A DNA stretch of 64,000 nucleotides from Caulobacter sp. 73W (GTDB lineage: Bacteria > Pseudomonadota > Alphaproteobacteria > Caulobacterales > Caulobacteraceae), in contig NZ_CP158375.1 in the NCBI RefSeq assembly GCF_041021955.1, positions 2,542,001 to 2,606,000 on the forward strand. The letters are read 5' to 3'. The notes beneath the pieces are model-generated. The model saw only the letters and a program-made list of their open reading frames with translations. It was not told the DNA's origin and did not search any database. Below are positions 45,095 to 53,948 of the stretch, in pieces (positions within the stretch are counted from its first letter, which is position 1; the number at the start of each line of letters is the position of its first letter). The position numbers and the translations under genes are program-made.

Positions 45095-46450
45095 ATGCTG
45101 CACACAATTCTTGCCGGACTTGTTTCGGCCTTGCTGGCTGCGGGAGCGGCCTGGTCCGCCGAGCCGGAGATTGCTGAACCCACCTGGCTTGCAAAGCCGT
45201 CCGGCAGGGATTTCGACAAGGCCTATCCCAAGCGCGCTCACGAAGAGAAGCTGAATGGTCAGGCGGTGTTGGATTGCGCCGTAATGCCGAACGGCGCGCT
45301 CACGGCCTGCACGGTGATCAGTGAAGACCCGGTGAACTACGACTTCGGGACCGCCGCTCTGGCGATTGCGCCCAAGTACCGTATGACCCCACAGGATGTC
45401 GCGCGATACGCCGGCACGAAGGTGCGCTTCGCGATAGCTTTCTTCGAGCCGGGTTTCGTCACCCGAACCGCCCGGGGCGAGGTGCGGCCGCCGGACTGGC
45501 GACGCAAGCCCAGCGCCGACGATCTGCGTGGCGTGTGGCCGGCGGCGGCGCTCAAGCGGGGAGTGGGTGGCAAGGCGACGATCTCGTGCCAGGTCAACAC
45601 TGTCGGATTGCTTGAGCAGTGCAAGGTGGTGTCCGAGGAGCCCGCCGGTCTTGGCTTCGGCTCCGCCGCGCTCGCCTTGTCAGGCGCATTTGAAATGCAG
45701 CCCAAGACCGAAAATGGCAAGCCCGTCAAAGGGACGGCGAGGATTCCGATCGTATTCGGCGCTTCTGGCGGAGGCGGCGGAGGCGGCTGGGCCGTGGACG
45801 TCGGCAAGAGCTTCAAGATGCTTCAACGACCCTTATGGGACTCCGCCCCGACGGCCGCGGATGTGGCCGCGCTATGGCCGAGAGGGATTGGGACCGAGCT
45901 GGAGACCGCCCGCGTGACCCTGACCTGCTTCCCCAAAGCCGACGGGACTTTGCGGGGGTGCCGCGAAGTCCTGGTCTCTCCCGACAAGAGTGTGTTCAAG
46001 GATGCCGCGTACAAGCTTGTGCCGAAGTTCAAGCTGCGGCTGTCGGGACTTTCGCCTGATCTTCTGAAGGAGATCGGCGTGACCGTGCCGATACAATTCC
46101 TCAATCCTGCGATTTATACCGAGCCACGGGCGCTCAGTAATGCGCAATGGTCACGCTCCGCCGACTTCAGCCAGGTCCTGGCGGTATTCCCGGAGCAGGC
46201 TGTCGCCAAGGGCGTCAACAAGGGTCTCGGCGTCGCGCAATGCGTTGTTGCGGTTGGTGGCCGGCTTGTCGATTGCAAGCCGGTGCGCGCGGACCCCGCC
46301 GACCTGGGCTTCGCCGAGGCGGCCGTGGTGATCGCCAGTTCGATGCAGGTGAACGCCTGGGGCGAGGACGGTCTGGCGCCGGACGGCGCCACCGTTCGGC
46401 TGCCGATCCGCTTCAATCTGAGCGAACCAGCGCCGAAGGAAGGGTCCTGA
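45095..46450 (+). CDS. Exported protein with four tandem TonB_C-like domains, each with a Cys pair
   Basis: 451 residues with a signal peptide (MLHTILAGLVSALLAAGAAWSAEP). Four repeats share the TonB C-terminal-domain look (G.a.l.C.v...G.l..C.v..edP...gFg.aAl.....y.m.p). The cysteine pairs are in LDCAVMPNGALTAC, ISCQVNTVGLLEQC, LTCFPKADGTLRGC and AQCVVAVGGRLVDC. A glycine run (GGGGGGG) separates repeats 2 and 3. It has no TM helix or proline-rich spacer, so it is not a conventional TonB. It may be a periplasmic binding or scaffold protein. Function unknown. Confidence 0.8.
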   Translation: MLHTILAGLVSALLAAGAAWSAEPEIAEPTWLAKPSGRDFDKAYPKRAHEEKLNGQAVLDCAVMPNGALTACTVISEDPVNYDFGTAALAIAPKYRMTPQDVARYAGTKVRFAIAFFEPGFVTRTARGEVRPPDWRRKPSADDLRGVWPAAALKRGVGGKATISCQVNTVGLLEQCKVVSEEPAGLGFGSAALALSGAFEMQPKTENGKPVKGTARIPIVFGASGGGGGGGWAVDVGKSFKMLQRPLWDSAPTAADVAALWPRGIGTELETARVTLTCFPKADGTLRGCREVLVSPDKSVFKDAAYKLVPKFKLRLSGLSPDLLKEIGVTVPIQFLNPAIYTEPRALSNAQWSRSADFSQVLAVFPEQAVAKGVNKGLGVAQCVVAVGGRLVDCKPVRADPADLGFAEAAVVIASSMQVNAWGEDGLAPDGATVRLPIRFNLSEPAPKEGS

Positions 46451-46453
46451 TCG

Positions 46454-47800
46454 TCAGAACTGCGTGATCGCGCTCAGGGCTAGGTAGCCGCTGTTCTCGC
46501 CGTTCTTGGGGGCGTTGGGCGCGTCCTGCAGGAAGCGACCCTTTGTCAGCAGCAGGGCGTTGGCTTCCAGGCGCAGGCGGTCCTTCACCGCCCAATAGCG
46601 GACGCGGCCTTCGATCTGGTGGCCGGCGAAATCGCCCGAGGCCCCGGTGGCGTCACGGACGCTGGTGGTCGTGAAGCTGTCGGTGTCCGAGGCCAGCCAC
46701 ATGGCGCGGTAGGAGGCGAAGGCGTCCAACCGCTTGTTCGGCGTCACCTCCAGGCGCACGCCCGGGGTGATGATGTTGGCGCGGCCGATGGCGGCGTAGA
46801 TGCCCGAGGGGCCGAAGTCCGCGCGACGCATGCCCAACAGGGTGTCGAAGCGGCCATACTTGCCGCCCGGCTTGTCGCCGCTGGCATAGTCGAATTCCGC
46901 CGACAGGCGCGGCTTCCAGGCGGAGTTCTGCGTGTAGCCGACATCGGCGTGAACGAAGCCGGCCCGGACGTCCAGCGTCGGGTCGTTGGCGGCGACGCCG
47001 CGGCTGACCGTCCCGGTCTGGCCGATCGCTTCGACTTCATAGTCCCAGGCGGCCACGGCGGGATCGAGGATCACGCGCGCGCCGAAGGTGTCCAGGTTGC
47101 GGTCGCGGGTCGGCCCGTTGGGTCCATCGTGCTCTTCGAAGTGGAAGAACTCGCCCTCCAGCATCGCCTTGCCGATGGTCTTCGGACGAGAGGCCACGCC
47201 GCCCCAGACCACCAGGTCGTCGTTCTCGGTGTCGGGGTACTGGCGATTGTCGAGCAGGGATTCCATGTCGCCCGGGCGGCGGACCTGGGGCATCACATAG
47301 ATCAAGGTGGTCTTTACCCCGGCCGGCGCCATGTCGACGCGCACGCCGGTATAGCCGTTGGTGGTGTTGCGGTAGTCGTCGGCCGCGACCAGGCGGCGCG
47401 AGCCGATGTTCAGCATGAAGCGGCCGGCCTGCAGGGTCACCGGGCCCAAGGCCTGGCCGTCCAGCTTCAGCGCCGCATAGGCCTGAACGAGTTCGGCGAC
47501 GTTCACCTCATTGGTGCCGATGGGCGAGCGGCGGTCCGCGCCATAGACGCGGCTGTCGTACATTTCGGCGAACAAGGTCAGCGGCCCCTGACGACGCTCG
47601 GCGGCCAGGGTGGTACGGACACTCCAAAGGTCGTCCTGGGTGTTGAAATTGGGACGGACCTGGTCGTCGATGGTCTCGTAGCGGACGCGCAGAGTTCCGG
47701 AGAACTTCCACTGCGCTTCGGACTCCGCGGCGAAGGCCGCGCCGGTCGAAGCGAAGGCGAGGCAAGTCGTCGCCAGCGCCAGGCGTTTGAATTCTTTCAT
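46454..47800 (-). CDS. Alginate-export-family outer-membrane porin
   Basis: 448 residues with signal peptide (FKRLALATTCLAFASTGAAFA) and an alternating beta-barrel pattern beginning WKFSGTLRVRYETIDDQVRP. LQAGRFMLNIGSRRLVAADDYRNTTNGYTGVRV is the alginate_exp-type signature. It ends in Phe (ALSAITQF), the usual outer-membrane assembly signal. Members are 18-stranded channels for anionic or uncharged sugars. A 7-bp hairpin (CCGCGAC/GTCGCGG, 47821-47840) sits in its leader just before the ribosome binding site. Confidence 0.83.
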   Translation of the reverse strand: MKEFKRLALATTCLAFASTGAAFAAESEAQWKFSGTLRVRYETIDDQVRPNFNTQDDLWSVRTTLAAERRQGPLTLFAEMYDSRVYGADRRSPIGTNEVNVAELVQAYAALKLDGQALGPVTLQAGRFMLNIGSRRLVAADDYRNTTNGYTGVRVDMAPAGVKTTLIYVMPQVRRPGDMESLLDNRQYPDTENDDLVVWGGVASRPKTIGKAMLEGEFFHFEEHDGPNGPTRDRNLDTFGARVILDPAVAAWDYEVEAIGQTGTVSRGVAANDPTLDVRAGFVHADVGYTQNSAWKPRLSAEFDYASGDKPGGKYGRFDTLLGMRRADFGPSGIYAAIGRANIITPGVRLEVTPNKRLDAFASYRAMWLASDTDSFTTTSVRDATGASGDFAGHQIEGRVRYWAVKDRLRLEANALLLTKGRFLQDAPNAPKNGENSGYLALSAITQF

Positions 47801-47922
47801 GGCAGGTCCCCCGAACCTGACCGCGACAGACAGGTCGCGGCGTTGTTTGGGGTTTTACGCAGACGGTTCCTAACGACCCTTAAGCCGCTGCCGGTCTGAT
47901 CTTGAGGCGAATTGACGCGGCG

Positions 47923-48207
47923 CTAGTGGCCGCCGGCGCCTTCGTACACGCCCGGGGCCAGACGCTCATCCTCATGGCCGTCCGAACCATGGGCCAGGAC
48001 GAAGCGGCGGTCGCAGTAGGGGCAGTCGATGTAACCCGCGGCGCCCATCTCCAGCCAGACGCGCGGATGGCCCAGCGCGCCGCCGACGCCGTCGCAGGCG
48101 ATGCGGTGCGAGCGCACGTTCACCGTCTCCGGCGCCGGGCCCACGCCCAGGTCGGGAGCCGACATCGTCGCGGCGGTGTCGGGGATCGGCTTGGCCTTGC
48201 GCGCCAT
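47923..48207 (-). CDS. zf-CHCC zinc-finger domain protein (NDUFS6-like)
   Basis: 94 residues. The C-terminal half has the zf-CHCC pattern HRIACDGVGGALGHPRVWLE...YIDCPYCDRRFVL, with one Cys and one His followed by a CxxC pair, as in the small mitochondrial complex I subunit NDUFS6 and its alphaproteobacterial relatives. I chose the ATG at 48207 (MARKAKPIPDT) over 48294. Probably cytoplasmic and associated with NADH dehydrogenase; this is by family analogy. Confidence 0.82.
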   Translation of the reverse strand: MARKAKPIPDTAATMSAPDLGVGPAPETVNVRSHRIACDGVGGALGHPRVWLEMGAAGYIDCPYCDRRFVLAHGSDGHEDERLAPGVYEGAGGH

Positions 48208-48371
48208 GGTCTGAGCTCTCTGTACGGCCCGCCTCGAAGAAAGTTTGGCGGGCGATTGGTCGATGCGGCCTTGGCTATGGGGCCGACGGGCCATACCTAT
48301 GCGACGGGCCGCCGGGGCGTCAATTCGCCTTGCGACCGCAGATCCGTTCTCTCCAGACCGCCGCGGGCTTC

Positions 48372-49334
48372 ATGGACCTTCCTGACTACGCCATCGAGGC
48401 CCAGGGCCTCTTCAAGACCTACGCGGCCACCAAGACCACGCCGGAGAAGCGGGCGCTCAACGGCATCGACCTGAAGATCCCCCGCGGTTCGATCTTCGGC
48501 CTGCTGGGACCCAACGGCGCCGGCAAGTCGACCTTCATCAACATCCTGGCCGGCCTGACCCGCAAGACCAGCGGCTCGGTGAAGATCTGGGGTCGCGATA
48601 TCGACACCCATCCGCGCGACGCCCGCGCCGCCATCGGCGTGGTGCCGCAGGAGCTGGCCGCCGATGTCTTCTTCACGCCCAAGGAATCCCTGGACGTCCA
48701 GTCGGGCCTTTATGGCGTGCCCAAGAGCGAGCGCCGCACGGACGAGCTGCTGGCCGCCCTGGGCCTGTCCGACAAGGCCAACGCCTATGTCCGCCAGCTG
48801 TCTGGCGGCATGAAGCGCCGCCTGATGGTGGCCAAGGCCATGGTCCATCATCCGCCGGTTCTGGTGCTGGACGAGCCCACCGCCGGTGTCGACGTCGAGC
48901 TGCGCCGCCAGCTCTGGCAGTACGTGGTCGGCCTGAACCAGCAGGGTGTCACTATCGTCCTCACCACCCACTATCTGGAAGAGGCGCAGGAGCTCTGCGA
49001 CCAGATCGCCATCGTCAATCGCGGCGAGGTGGTGGCCTGCGAGCCGACCTCGACCCTGTTGCGTCGCCTCGACACGCGCAATGTGGTGGTGACGCCGGAG
49101 GAGCCGGTGACGGTGGCCCCGGTCCTGCCAGGCTTCGAGACGAAGGTCCGCGCGGGCGGCGCCTTCGCCGTCAGCTACAAGACCGGCCAGTCCAGCGTGG
49201 AGCAGGTTCTGGCCGCCGTCCGCGGCGCCGGTCTGCACATCAAGGACATCGCTACCGAGGACCCGGATCTGGAGGACGTCTTCGTCTCCCTGACCTACGG
49301 CTCGGCCACGGCTGCCGATCCGGTCAAGGACTAG
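48372..49334 (+). CDS. ABC transporter ATP-binding protein (NodI/ABC-2 export type)
   Basis: 320 residues from ATG 48372 (MDLPDYAIEAQGLFKTYAA), or 14 residues more if TTG 48330 is used. Walker A is GPNGAGKST, signature [14 protein letters not shown], Walker [14 protein letters not shown] and H-loop TTHYLEEA. The C-terminal extension VDLEDVF-like (DPDLEDVFVSLTYG) is typical of drug or polysaccharide ABC-2 exporters. It closely resembles the ATPase at 54895, but no permease is adjacent, so it is an orphan. tRNA-Arg follows. Confidence 0.9.
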   Translation: MDLPDYAIEAQGLFKTYAATKTTPEKRALNGIDLKIPRGSIFGLLGPNGAGKSTFINILAGLTRKTSGSVKIWGRDIDTHPRDARAAIGVVPQELAADVFFTPKESLDVQSGLYGVPKSERRTDELLAALGLSDKANAYVRQLSGGMKRRLMVAKAMVHHPPVLVLDEPTAGVDVELRRQLWQYVVGLNQQGVTIVLTTHYLEEAQELCDQIAIVNRGEVVACEPTSTLLRRLDTRNVVVTPEEPVTVAPVLPGFETKVRAGGAFAVSYKTGQSSVEQVLAAVRGAGLHIKDIATEDPDLEDVFVSLTYGSATAADPVKD

Positions 49335-49398
49335 CGGGTCAGGCGGGCAAGGCGTTTGCGCGCATCCGCGCTTTCAGCTAGAACCCGCCTCCCGGAAC

Positions 49399-49475
49399 GC
49401 ACCCGTAGCTCAGCTGGATAGAGCGTTGCCCTCCGAAGGCAAAGGTCGCACGTTCGAATCGTGCCGGGTGCGCCA
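49399..49475 (+). tRNA. tRNA-Arg (anticodon CCG)
   Basis: Cloverleaf with acceptor GCACCCG/CGGGTGC, D-arm GCTC...GAGC, anticodon stem TTGCC/GGCAA with loop CTCCGAA (anticodon CCG, reading CGG), T-arm GCACG-TTCGAAT-CGTGC, and encoded CCA end. Confidence 0.95.
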
Positions 49476-49634
49476 GGTTTCCTGAATTCTGAACTCGGCG
49501 CCGCCGCGCGGATGCGTTGGCGACCGATGCTATTCGGATCATCCCTCGCATCAATATCCGCATTGGACTCTCGCGTGCGTGTGCGCCGAGATCGCGTCCG
49601 CGCGCGCGAAGGGCTTTTCCTATGCGCGGTTTAG

Positions 49635-49682
49635 TGGTCTGATGATTTGTCAGTCCATTTAAGTGCCATTGGTCAGTCCAAT
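49635..49682. promoter_or_regulatory. GntR/FadR-type operator-like cluster before the oxidoreductase operon
   Basis: TGGTCTGATGA (49635-49645), TTGTCAGTCCA (49647-49657) and ATTGGTCAGTCCAAT (49668-49682). The last is a near-perfect palindrome one base off TTGGTCAGACCAA. TGGTCTGA...TCAGTCCA (49635-49657) is itself an imperfect inverted repeat. The sites lie 40-90 bp before the start at 49725 and resemble those of the xylan locus. Confidence 0.45.
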
Positions 49683-49724
49683 GAAGCGGGCGACCCTTGG
49701 AGGCCGGGAGGAGGGCCAGAGCAG

Positions 49725-50891
49725 ATGGACGATACGAGCCGACGTGCGTTGTTGATGGCCGCCGGGACCGCGGGTCTGGCGTCCCTGGCCGGGGGCGCCT
49801 TCGCCCAGCCGCCGACGCCCAAGCCCCTGCCGCCCACCGAGGAGGTGGCCGAGCCGGGCCTAGATCCGAACGAGAAACCCAAGCACACGATCCGCTTCGG
49901 CGTGATCGGCTGCGATCACAACCACATCTACAGCATGACCGCCGCCGTGAAGCGCGGCGGTGGACAGCTAGTGAAGTTCTATACGGCGGATCCCAAGCAG
50001 ATCGCCGAGTTCCGCAAGCAGTTCGGCGACGTGCCGCTCGCCCGGAGTGAGGCGGAGATCATTGAGGACAACTCGATCCAGCTGGTGGTCGCCGCGCCTA
50101 TCCCGGACCTGCGCACGCCGCTGGGTCTGAAGGTGATGGCGGCGGGGAAGGATTACCTGGCCGACAAGCCGGGCATCGTCACCCTGGAGCAACTGTCCCA
50201 GGTCCGCGCGGCGGTGAAGAAGACCGGCCGCAAATATGCGATCATGTATTCGGAGCGGTTGGAGGTGCCGTCGGCGGTCAAGGCCGGCGAACTGATCAAG
50301 GCCGGGGCCATCGGCAAGGTCATCCAGACCGTGAATTTGGCGCCCCATCGGGTGGGGATGGGCCGGGCCGACTGGTTCTGGGACAAGCGCCGCTACGGCG
50401 GCATCCTGACCGACATCGGCTCGCACCAGGCCGAGCAGTTCCTCTACTACACCGGCTCGACCAAGGCCCACGTCGTCGCTTCCCAGACAGGGAATTTGAC
50501 GCATCCGGATCGGCCGCGGTTCGAGGATTTCGGGGATATGACGGTCACCGGGAACGGCGGCACGGGCTATCTGCGGGTCGACTGGTTCACGCCCAATGGG
50601 CTGGGCGTATGGGGCGACGGGCGGCTCTTCATCCTGGGGACCGAGGGCTACATCGAGCTGCGCAAGTACATCGATCCGATCGGCCGGCCGGGCAACAACC
50701 ACATGCTGATCGTGGACCAGAAACGGGCCCGCTACATCGATTGCAGCAAGGTCGTCCTGCCGTTCGGGCGCCAGTTCGTCACCGACATCGTCGAGCGGAC
50801 ATCAGTCGCCCAAGACCAGGACCAGGCCCTGCTCGCCGCCGAACTCGTGCTTAAGGCGCAGAAGAACGCGACCCGGCCGATCACCACCTGA
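49725..50891 (+). CDS. Exported Gfo/Idh/MocA-family oxidoreductase
   Basis: 388 residues from ATG 49725 (MDDTSRRALLMAAGTAGLASLAGGAFAQ), a Tat signal with twin Arg, then a proline-rich linker. The Rossmann motif is GVIGCDHNHIYSM, and the family lysine is in ADKPGIVT. The C-terminal part (GGILTDIGSHQAEQFLYYTGS) is the usual substrate and oligomer sheet. Tat export suggests it folds with NAD(P) bound before crossing, as in glucose-fructose oxidoreductase. It leads a three-gene set with the next two entries. Substrate unknown. Confidence 0.83.
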   Translation: MDDTSRRALLMAAGTAGLASLAGGAFAQPPTPKPLPPTEEVAEPGLDPNEKPKHTIRFGVIGCDHNHIYSMTAAVKRGGGQLVKFYTADPKQIAEFRKQFGDVPLARSEAEIIEDNSIQLVVAAPIPDLRTPLGLKVMAAGKDYLADKPGIVTLEQLSQVRAAVKKTGRKYAIMYSERLEVPSAVKAGELIKAGAIGKVIQTVNLAPHRVGMGRADWFWDKRRYGGILTDIGSHQAEQFLYYTGSTKAHVVASQTGNLTHPDRPRFEDFGDMTVTGNGGTGYLRVDWFTPNGLGVWGDGRLFILGTEGYIELRKYIDPIGRPGNNHMLIVDQKRARYIDCSKVVLPFGRQFVTDIVERTSVAQDQDQALLAAELVLKAQKNATRPITT

Positions 50892-50919
50892 CAACGGCGT
50901 CCACGACACGGAGATTTCG

Positions 50920-52296
50920 GTGACTGGAGAACAGCGACAACGGAGACTTCTGTTACAGGGCCTGGGCGCCGCGGCGCTCGGTTTTCCAGCCATCGTTCCG
51001 TCTACGGTGTTCGGCAAGAACGCCGCGTCCAACCGCATTAATGTCGGGGTGATCGGCGTCGGCCGCATCGCCCGCATCCACGACATGCCCGAGACCTGGA
51101 AGTACGACCACGCCCAGGTCATGGCGGTCTGCGATGTCGACTCCAAGCGCGTCGAGGCGGGCAAGGTCCTGGTCAACGAGACCTATTCCAAGAAGCTAGG
51201 CCGCCCCTGGAACGGGGCGCTCGGCTATGGCGACTATCGCGAGCTGCTGGCGTCCAAGGACATCGACGCGGTGATCATCGCCACGCCGGACCACCAGCAC
51301 GCTATCCCCACCGTCCACGCGGTGCGGGCCGGTAAGGACGTCTATCTGCAGAAGCCCGCCGCCCTGACCATCGCCGAGGGGCGATACCTGTCCGACGCGG
51401 TGGCGGCCACCGACCGCATCGTCCAGATTGGCTCGCAGCAGCGCTCCCTGAACCCCTGGCCGCAGTTCCACCGGGCCTGCGAGCTGGTCCGCAACGGCCG
51501 GATCGGCGAGTTGAAGCATGTGGAGGTCGGGCTGCCGGGCGATCCGTCCGGCCCCGAGGCGCCGCAAATGCCGGTGCCGCCGAACCTGGACTACGACGCC
51601 TGGCTCGGCTCGACGCCGGAAGCCTATTACACCGAGATGCGGGTCCATCCGCAGACGTCGTTCGACCGTCCGGGCTGGCTGCGCTGCGAGCAGTTCGGAG
51701 CCGGCATGATCACCGGCTGGGGCGCGCACCACGTGGACACCGCCCACTGGGGCATGGACATGGAGCAATCCGGGCCGGTGGAGATCTGGGGCTCTGCCGA
51801 GTTTCCCAAGAGCGGCCTTTGGAACGTGCATGGCAAGTTCCTGACCCACGCCCGCTACGCCAACGGCGTGACCATGGACATCAGCGGCGACTTCCCCAAC
51901 GGGGTGAAGTTCATCGGGACCAAGGGCTGGATCTTCGTCACGCGCGACGGCGGGGTCACGGCCAGCGACCCGGCGGCGGGCGCGGCCAAGGGCCTGACCG
52001 CCAGCGATCCGAAGATCCTGACCAGCGTCATCGGCTCGAACGAAGTGCGCCTCTATCGCAGCGAGGAGCAGCACGGGAACTGGCTGGACTCCATCCGCAC
52101 CCGCAAGCCGCCGGCCGCGCCGGTGGAGATCGGACATCGCGCCTGCTCCGCCTGCCTGCTGCACCACGCGGCCATGAAGCTGAACCGGCCCCTGAAATGG
52201 GACCCCAAGGCCGAGCGCTTCATCGGCGACGACGAGGCGAACGCCCTGCTCAGCCGCCCGCAACGCAAGGGCCATAGCTTCTCGGAGGCCGCATGA
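50920..52296 (+). CDS. Second exported Gfo/Idh/MocA-family oxidoreductase
   Basis: 458 residues, GTG 50920 start with GGAG upstream. The N-terminus RQRRLLLQGLGAAALGFPAIVPSTVFG is a Tat-type signal. It has Rossmann motif GVIGVGRIARIHD, IIATPDHQHA and the catalytic-type lysine in YLQKPAAL; QKP replaces the common EKP. The C-terminal part AGMITGWGAHHVDTAHWGMDME resembles periplasmic sugar and inositol dehydrogenase-like proteins. It begins 28 bp after its neighbour and overlaps the cupin start by 4 bases (ATGA). Confidence 0.83.
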   Translation: MTGEQRQRRLLLQGLGAAALGFPAIVPSTVFGKNAASNRINVGVIGVGRIARIHDMPETWKYDHAQVMAVCDVDSKRVEAGKVLVNETYSKKLGRPWNGALGYGDYRELLASKDIDAVIIATPDHQHAIPTVHAVRAGKDVYLQKPAALTIAEGRYLSDAVAATDRIVQIGSQQRSLNPWPQFHRACELVRNGRIGELKHVEVGLPGDPSGPEAPQMPVPPNLDYDAWLGSTPEAYYTEMRVHPQTSFDRPGWLRCEQFGAGMITGWGAHHVDTAHWGMDMEQSGPVEIWGSAEFPKSGLWNVHGKFLTHARYANGVTMDISGDFPNGVKFIGTKGWIFVTRDGGVTASDPAAGAAKGLTASDPKILTSVIGSNEVRLYRSEEQHGNWLDSIRTRKPPAAPVEIGHRACSACLLHHAAMKLNRPLKWDPKAERFIGDDEANALLSRPQRKGHSFSEAA

Positions 52297-52742
52297 TCAC
52301 GCACTTCAATATCAAGGGGCGCGACATCACCGTGGCGGTCATCGCCGCCGGCGTCAGCCTGGCCGCCGTGGCGGTCGCCCAGGCGCCCAATCCCGCGATC
52401 CTGGGCCCTGCCGTCTTCACCTGGGAGACGATGAAGCACGGGGGCACCGACGTCGGCGCCTACGCCCAGCTGACCCGGGCGCCGACCGCGACCCTGGACG
52501 AGCTGGAGATGCACGTGACCACCCTGCGTCCCGGGGCCAATTCCCACCCGCCGCACACTCATCCCAACGAGGAGCTGGTGATCATCAAGCAGGGGACGGT
52601 GGAGGTCCTGAATGGCGGCGAGTGGAAGCGCGTCGGCCCGGGCGGGGTGGTGTTCAACGCGTCCAACTCGCCCCATGCGCTGCGCAATGTGGGGGATGAG
52701 GCGGCGGTTTATCATGTGATCAACTGGAAGGTCGGGAAGTAG
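52293..52742 (+). CDS. Cupin-domain protein, probably membrane-anchored or exported
   Basis: 149 residues. A hydrophobic N-terminal stretch (DITVAVIAAGVSLAAVAVAQA) precedes a single cupin barrel with metal-binding motif 1 (SHPPHTHPNEELVIIKQG) and motif 2 (GVVFNASNSPHALRNVG). Small cupins in such operons can be sugar isomerases or epimerases. Operon position suggests it shares a substrate with the two Gfo/Idh/MocA proteins. Confidence 0.8.
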   Translation: MITHFNIKGRDITVAVIAAGVSLAAVAVAQAPNPAILGPAVFTWETMKHGGTDVGAYAQLTRAPTATLDELEMHVTTLRPGANSHPPHTHPNEELVIIKQGTVEVLNGGEWKRVGPGGVVFNASNSPHALRNVGDEAAVYHVINWKVGK

Positions 52743-52747
52743 GGGCG

Positions 52748-52845
52748 TCAGAGGCCCTGTGTCCTTCGACGGGCTCAGGATGGCGAATTCAGCAGACGCA
52801 CCCAGCATCGTCATGCTGAGCGCTCGCGCATCGGCCAGTCCAAGC
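52748..52845. repeat. Intergenic repeat of the TCGAC-GGGCTCAGGATG type
   Basis: GTCCTTCGACGGGCTCAGGATG and the oppositely oriented CATCGTCATGCTGAGCG resemble the short dispersed repeats often found between genes in Caulobacterales and Sphingomonadales. The 52743-52922 gap otherwise holds only the purC leader. Confidence 0.4.
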
Positions 52846-52922
52846 ACGCAACCACGCTCTAGGCGCAGCGAGCCCCGGCCGCTATAGCCCCCGCATCATC
52901 CTTCCGCCGCCGGAGCCCCGCC

Positions 52923-53849
52923 ATGACCGCGATGACGCACAGCGACCTGAACCTGCCGCTGATCGCGCGGGGCAAGGTGCGGGACGTCTATGCGGTGGAC
53001 GCCGACCGGCTGCTGCTGGTGGCGTCGGATCGGGTCAGCGCCTTCGACGTGGTCATGGCCGAGCCGGTGCCGTTCAAGGGCGTGGTCCTGACCCAGATCA
53101 GCGCCTGGTGGTTCGGTCAGCTGAAGGATGTGGTCGATCACCATCTGATCACCGCCGACGCCGACGAGATCATCGCCGCCGTCCCGGCCCTGGCCAGCCA
53201 GCGCGACCAGATCAACGGCCGCGCCATGCTGTGCAAGCGCACCTCGGTGGTGCCCTTCGAATGCGTGGTGCGCGGCTATATCTCCGGCTCCGCCTGGAAG
53301 GAGTATTCGGCCCAGGGCACCCTGGCCGGCGAGGCCCTGCCGGCCGGCCTGGTCGAGAGCGACCGCCTCGATCCGCCGATCTTCAGCCCCGCCACCAAGG
53401 CCGAGACCGGCCACGACGAGAACGTCACCATCGCCCAGATGGCCTCCGCCCTCGGCGTCGAGGAGACGGCGGAACTGGAGCGCCTGTCCCGCGCCGTCTA
53501 TGGCCGGGTGCGCGACGTGGCCGCCGCGCGCGGCGTGATCATCGCAGACACCAAGTTCGAGTTCGGCAGGAACGCCGACGGCGAGATCATCCTGATCGAC
53601 GAGGTGGCGACCCCGGACAGTTCGCGGTTCTGGCCGGCGGACGTCTACGCCCCCGGCGGCCCGCAGCCGAGCTTCGACAAGCAGCCCCTGCGCGACTACC
53701 TGGACGCTGAGCGCAAGGCCGGCCGCTGGGACGGCGAAGCCCCGGCCCCCGCCCTGCCGGAAGCGGTCATCCAGGCGATGAGCGCGCGCTATCTGGAGGC
53801 GTTCGAGCGGGTGACCGGGAAGCCGCTGGATACGGGGCGGTTTGGGTAA
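52923..53849 (+). CDS. purC: Phosphoribosylaminoimidazole-succinocarboxamide synthase
   Basis: A 308-residue enzyme of de novo purine synthesis, joining aspartate to CAIR with ATP. SAICAR synthetase motifs: [61 protein letters not shown] and [15 protein letters not shown]. The ~300-residue length with the C-terminal [11 protein letters not shown] extension is the longer (yeast ADE1-like) form. GGAG lies upstream of the ATG. Confidence 0.96.
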   Translation: MTAMTHSDLNLPLIARGKVRDVYAVDADRLLLVASDRVSAFDVVMAEPVPFKGVVLTQISAWWFGQLKDVVDHHLITADADEIIAAVPALASQRDQINGRAMLCKRTSVVPFECVVRGYISGSAWKEYSAQGTLAGEALPAGLVESDRLDPPIFSPATKAETGHDENVTIAQMASALGVEETAELERLSRAVYGRVRDVAAARGVIIADTKFEFGRNADGEIILIDEVATPDSSRFWPADVYAPGGPQPSFDKQPLRDYLDAERKAGRWDGEAPAPALPEAVIQAMSARYLEAFERVTGKPLDTGRFG

Positions 53850-53948
53850 CGGGTTAAAGAAATGGGGTAGTGGCTCAGTAAGCCTCTTACGGGAATACGC
53901 GATCCAATCAGGAGAGCTGACCCGCGGCCTTCGCCCGGCCCTCCAGTT

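Noticed and set aside
47821..47840. CCGCGAC/GTCGCGG hairpin as a terminator after the zf-CHCC gene
   Set aside because: It lies upstream of both minus-strand reading directions in question, in the leader of the porin gene and with no T-tract, so it cannot terminate the zf-CHCC transcript.
48330..48371. TTG 48330 as the start of the ABC ATPase
   Set aside because: The extra 14 residues have no family similarity and ATG 48372 gives the usual length; it is kept only as an alternative.
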